Shown here in pieces: positions 17,075-26,136 of a stretch of DNA of 64,000 nucleotides (position 1 is its first letter; every line of letters begins with the position of its first letter). Source of the DNA: CAWGET01 sp963821715 (GTDB lineage Bacteria > Bacteroidota > Ignavibacteria > Ignavibacteriales > Melioribacteraceae); the NCBI GenBank assembly GCA_963821715.1, contig CAWGET010000008.1, positions 1-64,000 on the forward strand, read 5' to 3'. The position numbers and the translations under genes are program-made. The notes beneath the pieces were generated by a model. The model ran no database searches. It was not told where the DNA came from and was given only the letters and a program-made list of their open reading frames with translations.

Positions 17075-19195
17075 ATGGAAAAATCTTATTCTGAAGCTAA
17101 AAAATTAGGAACTTTCGGCGGGGTCTTTACTCCCGATGTGCTTACAATCCTCGGCGTAATAATGTATCTGAGGCTTGGCTGGGTGGTTGGCAATGCGGGC
17201 TTTCTCGGAGCTGTGGCAATAATACTCCTTGCAAAATCGATTACAATCTGCACAGCTCTTTCAATGTCTTCGATTACAACCAACATTAAGATAGGGGCCG
17301 GCGGGGCGTATTCCATCATTTCTAAATCGCTCGGACTCGAAGCCGGGGGAAGCATCGGCATTCCATTTTACATTTCCCAAACTTTATCTACGGCTTTATA
17401 CATTATAGGATTTACGGAAGGATGGCTGCGCATTTTCCCTGATCATCCCGCGATGCTTGTCTCCACCAGCGCGTGGATTTTAGTGTTAGGCATATCTTAC
17501 GTTAGCGCCCATTTCGCAATTCGGATTCAATACATAATATTGGTCGTAATATTTTTATCGATTATATCTTTTTTTATGACGCCGGCGACTCCGACTCCGA
17601 TTACTTTAATCGGTGGATTTAGAGACGCTAACTTTTGGCAGGTATTCGCAATATTTTTTCCGGCTGTAACCGGAATTATGGCGGGCGCTAATTTATCGGG
17701 CGATCTCAAAAATCCGCGGAAATCAATTCCCAAAGGAACAATAAGCGCAATCTTAGTTACGCTTGTAATTTATATCGCGATGGCGTACATGGCTGCAAGA
17801 TTTGTTTCGCCCGATGAATTAAGGACAAACCAAATGGTGATGGTGGATATTTCCTTCTGGGGTCCGTTGGTTTTAATCGGAATTCTGGCGGCTACTTTTT
17901 CTTCCGCATTGGGAAGTATGATCGGCGCGCCGCGGATTCTGCAGGCTTTATCGGCGCAGAAAACTATTCCTTTTCACAAAGTTTTTGCCGCTAAAGCCAA
18001 AGATAACGAACCGCGCAACGCTATAATTTTTACGGCTGTAATTATTTTCATTGCGCTTGTCTTCGGCAACTTAGACGCGCTTGCCGCGCTTATCACAATG
18101 TTTTTTCTTATCACTTATGGGATGATCAACCTTGTGGTTTTCGCTCAGCAGAGTATGAAGATAATCAGTTTCCGTCCTACATTTAAAATACCCCGATTTG
18201 TTTCTCTGCTCGGCGCGCTCGGCTGCGCGTTCGTAATGTTTCTAATTAATTCAATCTTCAGCGTCATCGCAATCATCACAATTATTATCATTTATTTTTG
18301 GCTGGCACGGCGCGGATTAAAAGCCGATTGGGGAGATATCCGGGGCGGAATGTTTTTGGTTTTGGCAGAACGCGCTTCAAGAATTGCGGCAAAATTTCCG
18401 CGTCATCAAATTTCCTGGAAGCCGGATCTATTAGTTCCTATCGACGATCCGAAAGTATGGTCGGGTTCGCTTCTCTTCATAAAAAATATCGCTTATCCTT
18501 CGGGAAGTATTTTCGCGTTCACTGTAAAAACAGAAAATGTTGAAGCCACAAATAAAGAATTAGACGAGCTTTTAAAACCGCTTGAGAACAGCGAATTGCT
18601 GGTTAATTCAACCGTGATTCAGGATACTGAATTTTTACACGGCGCGCGGCTTGTCATCCAAACGCTTAAAGCCGGCGCTCTTCGTCCGAACACTCTTTTT
18701 CTCACTCTTGGAAACGACAAAAGTAAAGATCCGGTTCTGGAGCAGTTGGCACGGCACGCATTTAAACACGAACTCGGAACAATAATCCTCCGACTTCATC
18801 CGAGGCTTTCTTTTGGGATGCAGAAAAATATAAACCTTTGGCTTCGCGATAAAAGTCCTAACTGGCATCTTGCCATGCTTATTTCACTCCAGCTTCAAAT
18901 GAACTGGGGCGGAAGATTGAATCTGATTACGACTACAACTTCTCCCGAAGAGAAGCAGCGTTTATATGAATTCCTCGAGCAGTTGAGCGATCAGGCGCGG
19001 CTTCCATCGATGACTGAGTTCCATGTTTTGATCGGGGACTTTAAAGAGTCTATGTTACATTCTCCGAATGCGGATATAAATATTTTCGGAATGGCGGATA
19101 GAATTCCATTCGATTTTATGCGCAGCGCTCCGGAGCATACTCGTTCGTCCTGCTTATTTATTAAAGATTCCGGCTGGGAAAGCGCGCTCGTTTAA
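17075..19195 (+). CDS. SLC12-like cation-chloride cotransporter (APC superfamily)
   Basis: 706-residue transporter. The N-terminal segment TFGGVFTPDVLTILGVIMYL plus RLGWVVGNAGFLGA is diagnostic of the SLC12 family; twelve hydrophobic segments span about residues 20-440, including FPAVTGIMAGANLSGDLKNP. Residues ~455-706 form the soluble SLC12-type C-terminal domain. It probably moves Na+/K+ and Cl- or related ions across the inner membrane. The gene is visibly more GC-rich than the polysaccharide genes. No operon partner; preceded by repeats. Confidence 0.85.
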   Translation: MEKSYSEAKKLGTFGGVFTPDVLTILGVIMYLRLGWVVGNAGFLGAVAIILLAKSITICTALSMSSITTNIKIGAGGAYSIISKSLGLEAGGSIGIPFYISQTLSTALYIIGFTEGWLRIFPDHPAMLVSTSAWILVLGISYVSAHFAIRIQYIILVVIFLSIISFFMTPATPTPITLIGGFRDANFWQVFAIFFPAVTGIMAGANLSGDLKNPRKSIPKGTISAILVTLVIYIAMAYMAARFVSPDELRTNQMVMVDISFWGPLVLIGILAATFSSALGSMIGAPRILQALSAQKTIPFHKVFAAKAKDNEPRNAIIFTAVIIFIALVFGNLDALAALITMFFLITYGMINLVVFAQQSMKIISFRPTFKIPRFVSLLGALGCAFVMFLINSIFSVIAIITIIIIYFWLARRGLKADWGDIRGGMFLVLAERASRIAAKFPRHQISWKPDLLVPIDDPKVWSGSLLFIKNIAYPSGSIFAFTVKTENVEATNKELDELLKPLENSELLVNSTVIQDTEFLHGARLVIQTLKAGALRPNTLFLTLGNDKSKDPVLEQLARHAFKHELGTIILRLHPRLSFGMQKNINLWLRDKSPNWHLAMLISLQLQMNWGGRLNLITTTTSPEEKQRLYEFLEQLSDQARLPSMTEFHVLIGDFKESMLHSPNADINIFGMADRIPFDFMRSAPEHTRSSCLFIKDSGWESALV

Positions 19196-19479
19196 AGACA
19201 TTGCATAAAAGAATTGCAAGATTAAAAATGTAAATTCAAGCTTGTGGATTTTGAAGTTTTTTCAAGACATACTAACTTCCGTCCTCCAGCTTCTGATTTT
19301 TGCTTCATTTTTTCCTTTTTCTATTATCCTTTTATAATTTAAACTACTTTAATATTTAATTAAGTAGATGATTTTTATTAGAAATTATGTATTTTAGAAA
19401 TATGAATAAAAAAGATATCTCATCCCGTTATCTATCCTAAGAACACAAATAAAATATTAATTTCACATGGAGGCCTGCA

Positions 19480-20595
19480 ATGAAGAATCGTTTTTACAAT
19501 GTTTTTATTGGTATAACAATGCTTGTCTTTTTGCCTAACATACTATTTTCTCAAATCTCTGTAACTTCGGATGATTTATTGTCGCTGGTTGGGAAAAATT
19601 TTACAACTGAGGAAGATACTTCTATAAGTATACAGGTTAACGTTGGAAATTCAGGAGCTAATCAGATTTGGGATTTTACTTCTATGACGATTGAAAATCC
19701 GGCATTAAGTTCCAATGAATTTATTTCTGCGACCGGAACACCTTTCGCGGACGATTTTCCAAACGCAAATTTGGTAAGCAAAACAAACTCATCATCAGAG
19801 GGATATGATTTTGAACTATATCAGTATTTTAATGTAACGAGCAATCTTTTCGTAAATCTCGGTTCGGGATATTTCTCCGCATCACAACCGGAGTTTAATT
19901 CTGTTACATTTTATGATGACGATTTAGCACCTCTTCCTATGCAGTACGGCTCTGCCTGGACTTCCATTACGTCCGATACAACAAGTTTTGATGCGTCGAG
20001 CGGATCCATCTATAAAGACTCGACAGTGAACACAGTAGACGCATGGGGAACGGTTCAGCTCCCGTCCGGAAACTATCAGTGTATAAGAATTAGAAGTGAC
20101 AGCTGGACGGTTACGCAATTATATTTACCCGGTTTTGAATTTCCTCCAGATACATCAAAATCAATTTCATATACATGGATAAACAATGAATATTATATGG
20201 TCGCATCGACAGGAAGCCAGGACGGTGATACAAATCCAAATTTTACGGATGCCTCATACTTTTCCAGAATGGCAAGTGGAACAGTCGATGTTGACGATGA
20301 GCGGAATTTAGTCCCGGAGAATTATTCTCTTTCGCAAAATTACCCGAACCCGTTTAATCCTGCGACGCAAATAAAATTTTCCATTCCGGAAGCTTCCCGC
20401 GTAAACCTGCAAATATTTGATATAACCGGAAAGGAAATTAGAACTCTGGTGAATAAAAATTTTGAAGCGGGAAATTATTCCACCGAATGGGACGGGAGGA
20501 ATAACAGCGGCGAAGTTGTTCCGAGCGGAGTTTATTTTTACAGAATTATGGCGGATAATTTTGTTGAAGCGAAGAAAGCGATTCTTCTAAAATAA
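19480..20595 (+). CDS. Secreted protein with type IX secretion sorting domain
   Basis: 371 residues: signal peptide (VFIGITMLVFLPNILFSQ), a ~270-residue beta-rich region of unknown role and a C-terminal ~85-residue sorting domain (SLSQNYPNPFNPATQIKFSI, then SGVYFYRIMADN and a final KKAILLK). The tail directs export through the type IX system and cell-surface attachment or release. A good GGAGG site precedes ATG 19480. The substrate or binding role of the mature part cannot be told. Confidence 0.9.
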   Translation: MKNRFYNVFIGITMLVFLPNILFSQISVTSDDLLSLVGKNFTTEEDTSISIQVNVGNSGANQIWDFTSMTIENPALSSNEFISATGTPFADDFPNANLVSKTNSSSEGYDFELYQYFNVTSNLFVNLGSGYFSASQPEFNSVTFYDDDLAPLPMQYGSAWTSITSDTTSFDASSGSIYKDSTVNTVDAWGTVQLPSGNYQCIRIRSDSWTVTQLYLPGFEFPPDTSKSISYTWINNEYYMVASTGSQDGDTNPNFTDASYFSRMASGTVDVDDERNLVPENYSLSQNYPNPFNPATQIKFSIPEASRVNLQIFDITGKEIRTLVNKNFEAGNYSTEWDGRNNSGEVVPSGVYFYRIMADNFVEAKKAILLK

Positions 20596-20604
20596 AATTT
20601 ATTA

Positions 20605-20640
20605 CTGCATAGATATTTAATCTGTGCAGAACATTTTTTT
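20605..20640 (+). terminator. Terminator after the T9SS cargo gene
   Basis: Imperfect stem CTGCATAGAT / ATCTGTGCAG (20605-20629) followed by AACA and seven T, about 10 bp after the stop codon. Confidence 0.6.
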
Positions 20641-20751
20641 ATGCTAAAAGATTATGCGAACAAATTGGCAAGAACTAAAATTTAGGGTGAGTTCGCTTTT
20701 AGTTTTTTAATTTTAATACGGTTTTCCGCCTCGATTAATTTCGTTCGATCT

Positions 20752-20767
20752 CCCGGATAAATCCGGG
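20752..20767. repeat. Perfect short hairpin CCCGGAT-AA-ATCCGGG
   Basis: Seven-base arms with a two-base loop, just before the ~475-bp array. The same word family (ATCCGGG) is not part of the main unit. Confidence 0.6.
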
Positions 20768-20804
20768 TGTTAATAAAAAGTTGGTAGCTTAAAAGATTAA
20801 TTCT

Positions 20805-22822
20805 ATTGCCGTCAGTTTTAACTGACGGATTTAAATTAAGCAAAGGACAATCGGCTTCAGCCGCATTTTTTATTTAAGAGAGACGCGGTACACTTCGACA
20901 AGCTCAGCGACCTGCCGCGTCTCTACGATTTAACCCGCGGATATAAAATTCTGAAAAAAGTTATTTTGAATTTGTATTGAAAAAACCTAATGCGGCTAAA
21001 GCCGAAAATTTTTAGAATCGTTCCCCGTCCGCTGAAGCGGACGGCAATAGACTAAAAAAAATCTGCATAATCTTTTACAACCGAGCAAATAACCCAAGCG
21101 TTTACGCTTGGGATTTTAATATCATAATTATATTGGGATTCAGCTCAAATTAGTTTTGAATTTACCAAAGATCATTTAGGCTAAAGCCATATCAGATTTG
21201 TTTCAGCCTAGTCCCAAGCCTGAAGGCTTGGGTTAATTTTAAACATACATTGCTTAGCAACTCAAAATTGTTAATTCCATTGCCGTCAGTTTTAACTGAC
21301 GGATGTAAATAAAGCAAAGGGCAATCGGCTTCAGCCGCATTTTTTATTTAAGAGAGACGCGGTACACTTCGACAAGCTCAGCGACCTGCCGCGTCTCTAC
21401 GATTTAACCCGCGGATATAAAATTCTGAAAAAAGTTATTTTGAAATTGTATTGAAAAAACCTAATGCGGCTAAAGCCGAAAATTTTTAGAATCGTTCCCC
21501 GTCCGCTGAAGCGGACGGCAATAGACTCAAAAAAAATCTGCATAATCTTTTACAACCGAGCAAATAACCCAAGCGTTTACGCTTGGGATTTTAATATCAT
21601 AATTATATTGGGATTCAGCTCAAACTAGTTTTGAATTTACCAAAGACCATTTAGGCTAAAGCCATATAAGTTTTGTTTCAGCCTAGTCCCAAGCCTGAAG
21701 GCTTGGGTTAATTTTAAACATACATTGCTTAGCAACTCAAAATTGTTAATTCTATTGCCGTCAGTTTTAACTGACGGATGTAAATTAAGCAAAGGGCAAT
21801 CGGCTTCAGCCGCATTTTTTATTTAAGAGAGACGCGGTACACTTCGACAAGCTCAGCGACCTGCCGCGTCTCTACGATTTAACCCGCGGATATAAAATTC
21901 TGAAAAAAGTTATTTTGAATTTGTATTGAAAAAACCTAATGCGGCTAAAGCCGAAAATTTTTAGAATCGTTCCCCGTCCGCTGAAGCGGACGGCAATAGA
22001 CTCAAAAAAAATCTGCATAATCTTTTACAACCGAGCAAATAACCCAATCGTTTACGCTTGGGATTTTAATATCATAATTATATTGGGCTTCAGCTCAAAT
22101 TAGTTTTGAATTTACCAAAGACCATTTAGGCTAAAGCCATATAAGTTTTGTTTCAGCCTAGTCCCAAGCCTGAAGGCTTGGGTTAATTTTAAACATACAT
22201 TGCTTAGCAACTCAAAATTGTTAATTCCATTGCCGTCAGTTTTAACTGACGGATTTTAAAGCAAAGGACAATCGGCTTCAGCCGCATTTTTTATTTAAGA
22301 GAGACGCGGTACACTTCGACAAGCTCAGCGACCTGCCGCGTCTCTACGATTTAACCCGCGGATATAAAATTCTGAAAAAAGTTATTTTGAATTTGTATTG
22401 AAAAAACCTAATGCGGCTAAAGCCGAAAATTTTTAGAATCGTTCCCCGTCCGCTGAAGCGGACGGCAATAGACTAAAAAAAATCTGCATAATCTTTTACA
22501 ACCGAGCAAATAATCCAATCGTTTACGCTTGGGATTTTAATATCATAATTATATTGGGATTAGCTCAAATTAGTTTTGAATTTACCAAAGATCATTTAGG
22601 CTAAAGCCAATAATTTTAATTCCAGCCTTTTCCCAAGCCTGAAGGCTTGGGTTTTGTTAAACATACATTGCTTAGCAACTCAAAATTGTTAATTCTATTG
22701 CCGTCAGTTTTAACTGACGGGTGGGAAATAAATAAAGAGTAATCGGCTTAGCCGCAGTCCGCTAAGTGGACGGCAATAGACTCAAAAAAAATCTGCAAAA
22801 TCTTTTACAACCGAGCAGTTGC
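20805..22822. repeat. Tandem array of a ~475-bp unit made of hairpins, four copies plus a partial
   Basis: Unit starts at ATTGCCGTCAG: 20805, 21279, 21754, 22229 and a shortened copy at 22697. In copy 1 the successive inverted repeats are CCGTCAGTTTTAACTGACGG (20809-20828), CGGCTTCAGCCG (20852-20863), GAGACGCGG...CCGCGTCTC (20880-20923), CGGCTAAAGCCG (20993-21004), CCGTCCGCTGAAGCGGACGG (21025-21044), CCCAAGCGTTTACGCTTGGG (21093-21112) and CCCAAGCCTGAAGGCTTGGG (21213-21232). No ORF of substance lies inside. Copies differ at few positions; copies 3 and 4 have CCCAATCG, breaking one stem. Confidence 0.95.
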
Positions 22823-22850
22823 CAACAGTAATTAAAATATTCTTCGTTCT

Positions 22851-22881
22851 AAAAAAAAGGACAAGCATTAGCTTGTCCTTT
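22851..22881 (-). terminator. Terminator of the alpha/beta-hydrolase gene
   Basis: On the minus strand AAAGGACAAGC-TAAT-GCTTGTCCTTT is followed by a T-run. It lies 26 bp past the hydrolase stop and ends the long minus-strand gene block. Confidence 0.85.
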
Positions 22882-22906
22882 CAACATTTAATATTACGAC
22901 CAAAGA

Positions 22907-23845
22907 TTATTTTAGAAATTCTCTTATTGCTTCATTCACTTTTTTCGGACTTTCAAACTGCGCAAAGTGTCCGGTATTTTCCAGCATAACCAATTGACTG
23001 TTCTGAATTTTCGAATGACCGAATTCTGCGATGTCCCTTGTAAATCCGGGATTGAGATACGGATTAGGAATCAGCTGATCATCCTCGCCGAAAATAATTA
23101 GAACCGGTTGTTTAATATTTTGAAGAAAATCAATTACCGGTTCATTCACCATTCCGTTAACAGACTGCACAACCGCGTAAGCGTAATTCTCAAAACCTTC
23201 CGCTCCTTTCATCGCTATCCTGTCGGTAATCATAAATTCCGCATCGTCGGGCATATTGTAAAAGTTAGCGTAAACATTTGTCCTTATCTGCTGGTTGCTC
23301 GTTAATGCGACTCCGTCCACAGTCATAACTTCGCGGAACCATTCTTTTTCCCCTTCGGTAAATTCTTCAAATCCCGCCGGAGCGATAAGAATTAATTTGG
23401 AAATTGCTTCGGGATATTTCAACGCCGCGACCATCGCAATTTGTCCGCCCATCGAATGTCCTCCGAGCACAAATTTTTTCAATCCGAGTTTAGCCGCAAA
23501 TTCATTTACTACATCCGCATAAAATTCCATGCTTCCGGAATGAACCTCTTTACTCGATTTTCCGTAACCCGGCAGATCCAAAGCAATCACTCTGAAATCA
23601 TTTTTCAAGCCTTCTATGTTTTTCTTCCAGGCAGGGAGGTAACTTCCTAATCCGTGAATAAAGATTATTACCTCGTCTCCTTCGCCTTCGTCTACGTAAG
23701 CTATTCTTCTTCCATCGTCAAGATTAATATATTCCACTTCGTAGGGATAATTAAGATCTTTAAATTCCATATTTTTTAAATCTCCATAAGGCGAGCAAGC
23801 CGTTAGTGAGATGAGGAGACTCAAAAATAAAATTGACAGTTTCAT
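22907..23845 (-). CDS. Alpha/beta-hydrolase lipoprotein
   Basis: 312 residues starting at ATG 23845, where AGGAG precedes it; the earlier ATG 23875 overlaps the upstream gene and spoils the signal. The signal ends in ISLTAC, a lipobox. The hydrolase core has the oxyanion HG (IFIHGLGSYLPAW), nucleophile elbow GGHSMGGQ, an Asp in the late strand (IFGEDDQLIP) and His in NTGHFAQF: a complete Ser-Asp-His triad. Substrate unknown. It is the last gene of the minus-strand block containing acyl-CoA ligase and KAS III, hinting at an ester or lactone substrate. Confidence 0.85.
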   Translation of the reverse strand: MKLSILFLSLLISLTACSPYGDLKNMEFKDLNYPYEVEYINLDDGRRIAYVDEGEGDEVIIFIHGLGSYLPAWKKNIEGLKNDFRVIALDLPGYGKSSKEVHSGSMEFYADVVNEFAAKLGLKKFVLGGHSMGGQIAMVAALKYPEAISKLILIAPAGFEEFTEGEKEWFREVMTVDGVALTSNQQIRTNVYANFYNMPDDAEFMITDRIAMKGAEGFENYAYAVVQSVNGMVNEPVIDFLQNIKQPVLIIFGEDDQLIPNPYLNPGFTRDIAEFGHSKIQNSQLVMLENTGHFAQFESPKKVNEAIREFLK

Positions 23846-23859
23846 ATTTGTCTCCTTTT

Positions 23860-25410
23860 TTAAAATAGTAACCATTTGAACACCGTAAATATTGTATAAG
23901 GATTTTCCGGTTTTTCCGAAACGCCGCCGTTTACCTGAGAGCTGTTGTAAAAATCGCCGAGCGATAAATAAGCCGCGTGTAATTGTATATCCATAAATAC
24001 TGCGGGTTTAAATCCAATCATCCCGTTAATTTCAGTTCCGATAGTTGAACCGCCGTTTTGCGGATTGACGATGCTTTGCGCAAAAGCCGCTCCGATTTTT
24101 GCCGTTAATTTATTTGGAATAAATGATTTGCTGAAATTTAACGTTCCGCCTATTTGTCCCAGCCCAATATTGGATAAGTCGCTTACCGCAGAGATAAATC
24201 TGTTAACAACATTTCCGTGCGGATAAAGAAGATAAGCGCCGCTCGAAATAAAAATAGCGCCCGGCGAACCCCAATTGTTTCCGGTTAGAACGCCGCTGTA
24301 CTCTCCGTCCGTCAATCCGTTGTCGTCGCCCGATGCGAATAGAACATCCGCTGTGATATTGTCTTCGGGAGTTGCGCCGTATTTGTATCCGAATCTCGCG
24401 TTGGCGGAAACGCCCATAATGTCGGCGGCTTTTTTATATTCGCCATCCTGCTCGGTATTAATTTTTCCAAAGTTGCTCATCACAAATCCGTTTAAGGAAA
24501 ATCTTCCTTCGGTATATTCCGCGTTATAATTTCCGTGTGTTCCTAACCAGAAAACATCGGCGCGATACGAATTTCCTCCGAGCGGAAATCTGTAAACTCC
24601 GTTGTAGTTGGCGAGACTGCTGTTCAATCCCTGACCCAATATTGAAACGCCGCCTTCACCGTTTCCGCGGTCGTAAACATAGTAAGCCGAGAATCCGTGT
24701 CTGTATCCCGGAGTCACATCTTTCTCAAAAGTCAGTTCCCATAAAGTTACGTCGTCGCTTTGGTTCGGATTATTTTCGTATAACTGATAGAATCCGCCTT
24801 TCAATCTCGAAAATGCCCAATCATACCGGGCTGAAATTCCGACAGCGTCCGTTCCCCAGAACATTAATCTGTATGCGGTTTTAGTCATCTTATCTACAAA
24901 AGTTCTGTATGGGTTATACGGAGTATCGAAGAGACGCTGCAGCCCGAGATTAACTGTAAACCGGTTAAACGGTTTTAATTCCAACTCAATATTTTGGGTT
25001 TGAAGATTAACCTGGTCGGCGGAAATAGCAGATCCGAAATTTCCTCCGGCTCCGTAAGAAGCGTCGCCCCAAGTCCAATCTATTTCAAATGACATACGCA
25101 GTAAAGCTTTTCCGTTGAGAAGTTTAGGCTGATAAATAATAAACGGAATCAGTCTCTGTTCAAAATAGATCGATTGCTGACCGGTATTAGTTGTGTTACC
25201 GCCGAATAATCTTCCAACCGTCTGACCTTTAAGCAAATCGTTCTGCGCGTAAACATTGTTCATAACTCCCTGAGTGATGAAGAAAGATAAAAATTGAAAT
25301 TCATCAACCGGCTTTTGCGGGACTCTATCCGCATCAAAATCCCATTGATTATTTTGCGCGAATAAGGAGCAGCTTAGAAAAACAGCAAGTAATAAAAGTA
25401 TTTTTTTCAT
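23860..25410 (-). CDS. Outer-membrane beta-barrel protein, porin-like
   Basis: 516 residues: signal peptide (KKILLLLAVFLSCSLFAQ) then many alternating amphipathic strands and a C-terminal aromatic residue (FTVFKWLLF) required for barrel insertion. Segments such as MFWGTDAVGISARYDWAFSR resemble large single-chain porins of the alginate-export/OprD kind, but I cannot assign a family. Located between the hydrolase lipoprotein and the lipocalin-like lipoprotein, it is a candidate outer-membrane channel for the substrate of this block. Confidence 0.75.
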   Translation of the reverse strand: MKKILLLLAVFLSCSLFAQNNQWDFDADRVPQKPVDEFQFLSFFITQGVMNNVYAQNDLLKGQTVGRLFGGNTTNTGQQSIYFEQRLIPFIIYQPKLLNGKALLRMSFEIDWTWGDASYGAGGNFGSAISADQVNLQTQNIELELKPFNRFTVNLGLQRLFDTPYNPYRTFVDKMTKTAYRLMFWGTDAVGISARYDWAFSRLKGGFYQLYENNPNQSDDVTLWELTFEKDVTPGYRHGFSAYYVYDRGNGEGGVSILGQGLNSSLANYNGVYRFPLGGNSYRADVFWLGTHGNYNAEYTEGRFSLNGFVMSNFGKINTEQDGEYKKAADIMGVSANARFGYKYGATPEDNITADVLFASGDDNGLTDGEYSGVLTGNNWGSPGAIFISSGAYLLYPHGNVVNRFISAVSDLSNIGLGQIGGTLNFSKSFIPNKLTAKIGAAFAQSIVNPQNGGSTIGTEINGMIGFKPAVFMDIQLHAAYLSLGDFYNSSQVNGGVSEKPENPYTIFTVFKWLLF

Positions 25411-25439
25411 ATCGATTAATTATTTGTTTATAAAAAGTA

Positions 25440-25592
25440 GAGGTTGTCCAAAAAATAATTTTTATCATTTCGATCCCGATTTGATCGGGAGAGAAATCGT
25501 AAAATTTGAATAAAAACAAAGATTTCTCTTTTGCTACGCCTGCCTGTGGCAGACAGAATGTCGAAATGACATCTCTAAACTTTTTAGACAAC
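25440..25592. repeat. ~150-bp nested inverted repeat (long imperfect hairpin element)
   Basis: Outer arms GAGGTTGTCCAAAAA and TTTTTAGACAACC; inner arms TCATTTCGA and TCGAAATGA; plus GATCCCGATTTGATCGGGA. Sits alone between two minus-strand genes and looks like a small mobile repeat. A decayed relative is near 47245-47280. Confidence 0.7.
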
Positions 25593-25608
25593 CCAAATAT
25601 ATTCTGAA

Positions 25609-26124
25609 CTACTGCCTTACATAATATTGAACATTCATAGTTCCTAATGCTCCGCCGTTTGTGCTGCCGAATCCGCCTGCTGCAGTTGGAGGAACTGCTC
25701 CGATTGAAGGAGAAGTCTGAACAACTTCGTATTTCATTACGTCAGGATCTTGAGTAGTTGTCACTTCATAAATTCCTTCGGAAGTAAGCGTAGCCGGAGC
25801 TTGCTGATTAGCTGTAATTGTATAAATATCACCTACTCCGCTTTCTTCAACTTCATAAGTTCCGGTTAAAGTTAATGAAGTGTTTGCGGAATCAACCTGG
25901 ACTACAGTATATGTTCCGTTTTCGTTAAAGGTTGCCGTTACTTTTGTTATCTTGAATAACGAAACCAAAAGCGGAGCTACGTTTTGTCCTTCCGAAACCC
26001 AGGTACCTACTATACCTTCTTGCTCTGCCGGCGGATCAACTACGTTATTCTCGTTGTCATCCCCGCAAGCTATAAGTGATAATGCAAATAATGCGATCAT
26101 CAAAAGCGCTGTTAATTTTTTCAT
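25609..26124 (-). CDS. Lipocalin-like lipoprotein
   Basis: 171 residues with a lipoprotein signal (LTALLMIALFALSLIACGDD) and a short Pro/Glu linker. The following domain begins GIVGTWVSEG and continues with alternating strands (VTATFNENGTYTVVQVD), resembling lipocalin-like or DUF5004-type domains common in Bacteroidota. It probably binds a small hydrophobic ligand in the periplasm or on the outer membrane, which is inference. It is 12 bp downstream of the acyl-CoA ligase, so likely co-transcribed. Confidence 0.7.
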   Translation of the reverse strand: MKKLTALLMIALFALSLIACGDDNENNVVDPPAEQEGIVGTWVSEGQNVAPLLVSLFKITKVTATFNENGTYTVVQVDSANTSLTLTGTYEVEESGVGDIYTITANQQAPATLTSEGIYEVTTTQDPDVMKYEVVQTSPSIGAVPPTAAGGFGSTNGGALGTMNVQYYVRQ

Positions 26125-26136
26125 CTCATACTCCTT

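Noticed and set aside
24275..24884. Plus-strand open frames opposite the outer-membrane barrel
   Set aside because: They are shadows of the well-supported minus-strand porin-like gene.
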